Of a stretch of 7,134 bases of DNA, positions 6,611 through 7,134 are shown piece by piece. The stretch is from positions 1 to 7,134 of the forward strand of contig JBDZUZ010000174.1 of the NCBI GenBank assembly GCA_040255445.1. Reading direction: 5' to 3'. The number at the start of each line of letters is the position of its first letter. Position 1 is the stretch's first letter. The notes under the pieces were generated by a model. The model was not told the DNA's origin and searched no databases. It saw only the letters and a program-made list of their open reading frames with translations. A program made the position numbers and the translations under genes. This DNA comes from JBDZUZ01 sp040255445. Lineage in GTDB: Bacteria > Planctomycetota > Phycisphaerae > Phycisphaerales > UBA1924.

Positions 6611-7134
6611 TTGCCCCCACGCAGCACCGCGCGTTCGAAGAAGTCCGCCACGCCCCCCACTCCCGCCAAGCCCGCCGCGACATCGAAGCCGACCGACGAC
6701 TCCCCCACCTCTGACAACCTCGCCGCCACCGACAGCCCCGCGAGCAGCGCCATCGAAGCCAAGCCGACCAGGGCCGCCGCGGGTCGTGGTGCTGTATCGG
6801 GCGGCGGTGATGGTGGGGCGACGAACGGCGACGGCTGGGCCGCGCGCGGTGTGACCGGCGCGGGGGCTGCGCCGATGTCACCCGGGGAGCGGGCCGCGGC
6901 GCGGGCGCAGAAACACGCCTCCGCCAACTCGCACATCATCCGCGTCCGCGGCGCCCGCGAGCACAACCTCAAGAACATCACGCTGGAGATCCCCCGGGAT
7001 CAGCTGATCGTGATGACCGGGCTTTCGGGCTCGGGGAAGAGCTCGCTCGCGTTCGACACGATCTTCGCCGAGGGGCAGCGACGGTACGTCGAGTCGCTGT
7101 CGGCGTACGCCCGCCAGTTCCTCGGTCAGATGGA
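6611..7134 (+). CDS. uvrA: Excinuclease ABC subunit UvrA, 5' part, truncated by window end
   Basis: UvrA is the damage-sensing ABC-type ATPase of nucleotide excision repair; as a dimer it loads UvrB onto damaged DNA in the cytoplasm. The 174 codons present include the typical N-terminal core: IIRVRGAREHNLKNI from about residue 109, Walker A GLSGSGKSS (137-145, Lys143), then FDTIFAEGQRRYVESLSAYA and ARQFLGQM at the edge. The zinc modules, signature motifs and second ATPase half lie beyond the window. Most UvrA proteins begin a few residues before the IIRVRGA segment. Here the open frame extends about 100 residues further as a Ala/Pro/Ser/Thr/Gly-rich sequence. In residues 1-88 only 16 codons end in A or T, which suggests the extension is translated. 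TTG 6611 is preferred because of its GGAG site; ATG 6875 (residue 89) would remove most of the extension. Identity is near certain, the start is not. Confidence 0.95.
   Translation, partial: MPPRSTARSKKSATPPTPAKPAATSKPTDDSPTSDNLAATDSPASSAIEAKPTRAAAGRGAVSGGGDGGATNGDGWAARGVTGAGAAPMSPGERAAARAQKHASANSHIIRVRGAREHNLKNITLEIPRDQLIVMTGLSGSGKSSLAFDTIFAEGQRRYVESLSAYARQFLGQM

Noticed and set aside
1..7134. CRISPR array, tRNA, rRNA, transposase or integrase
   Set aside because: No regularly spaced repeats, cloverleaf-like sequence, rRNA signature or recombinase-like open frame was found by eye.

Overview
This is a high-GC bacterial window (roughly two thirds G+C by eye) with strong G/C preference at third codon positions. 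All supported genes are on the + strand. Nothing in it names the species. The GC level, the Ala/Pro/Ser-rich extension ahead of the UvrA core, and weak or absent Shine-Dalgarno sites at several starts would fit a planctomycete-like (Phycisphaera-type) genome, but that assignment is inference.

Layout: (1) positions 1-149 hold what looks like the basic C-terminal tail of a gene truncated by the window start. (2) 278-709 encodes a 143-residue protein of no family I recognise. Its N-terminal strand pair, central helix and C-terminal strand region ending in L-A-G-A suggest a beta-grasp-like fold. (3) Three bases later, 713-6013 encodes a 1766-residue protein of the DUF4132 (MolR/YehI-like) family. 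It has HEAT-like helical repeats, an acidic linker, a conserved middle region, a histone-H1-like Lys/Ala/Gly linker, a DUF4132 domain and a C-terminal domain matching what I recall as DUF7737. (4) 6014-6223 is intergenic and carries two inverted copies of a REP-like hairpin element that differ by a compensatory base-pair flip. (5) 6224-6457 encodes a 77-residue single-pass membrane protein. (6) 6458-6610 is a short regulatory gap with a TATGAT -10-like box, a GC hairpin followed by TTT, and a GGAG ribosome binding site. (7) 6611 to the window end is the 5' part of uvrA, with Walker A visible and an unusual low-complexity N-terminal extension of about 100 residues.

The small and giant genes at 278-6013 are almost certainly one translationally coupled operon and the most interesting part of the window: a small, possibly ubiquitin-like-fold protein paired with a very large helical scaffold of unknown function. 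No MoxR ATPase, VWA or SWIM gene (the neighbours of the E. coli DUF4132 gene yehI) is seen here, though the flanks lie outside the window. The membrane protein and uvrA look like separate transcription units. No tRNA, rRNA, CRISPR array, transposase or integrase was seen.
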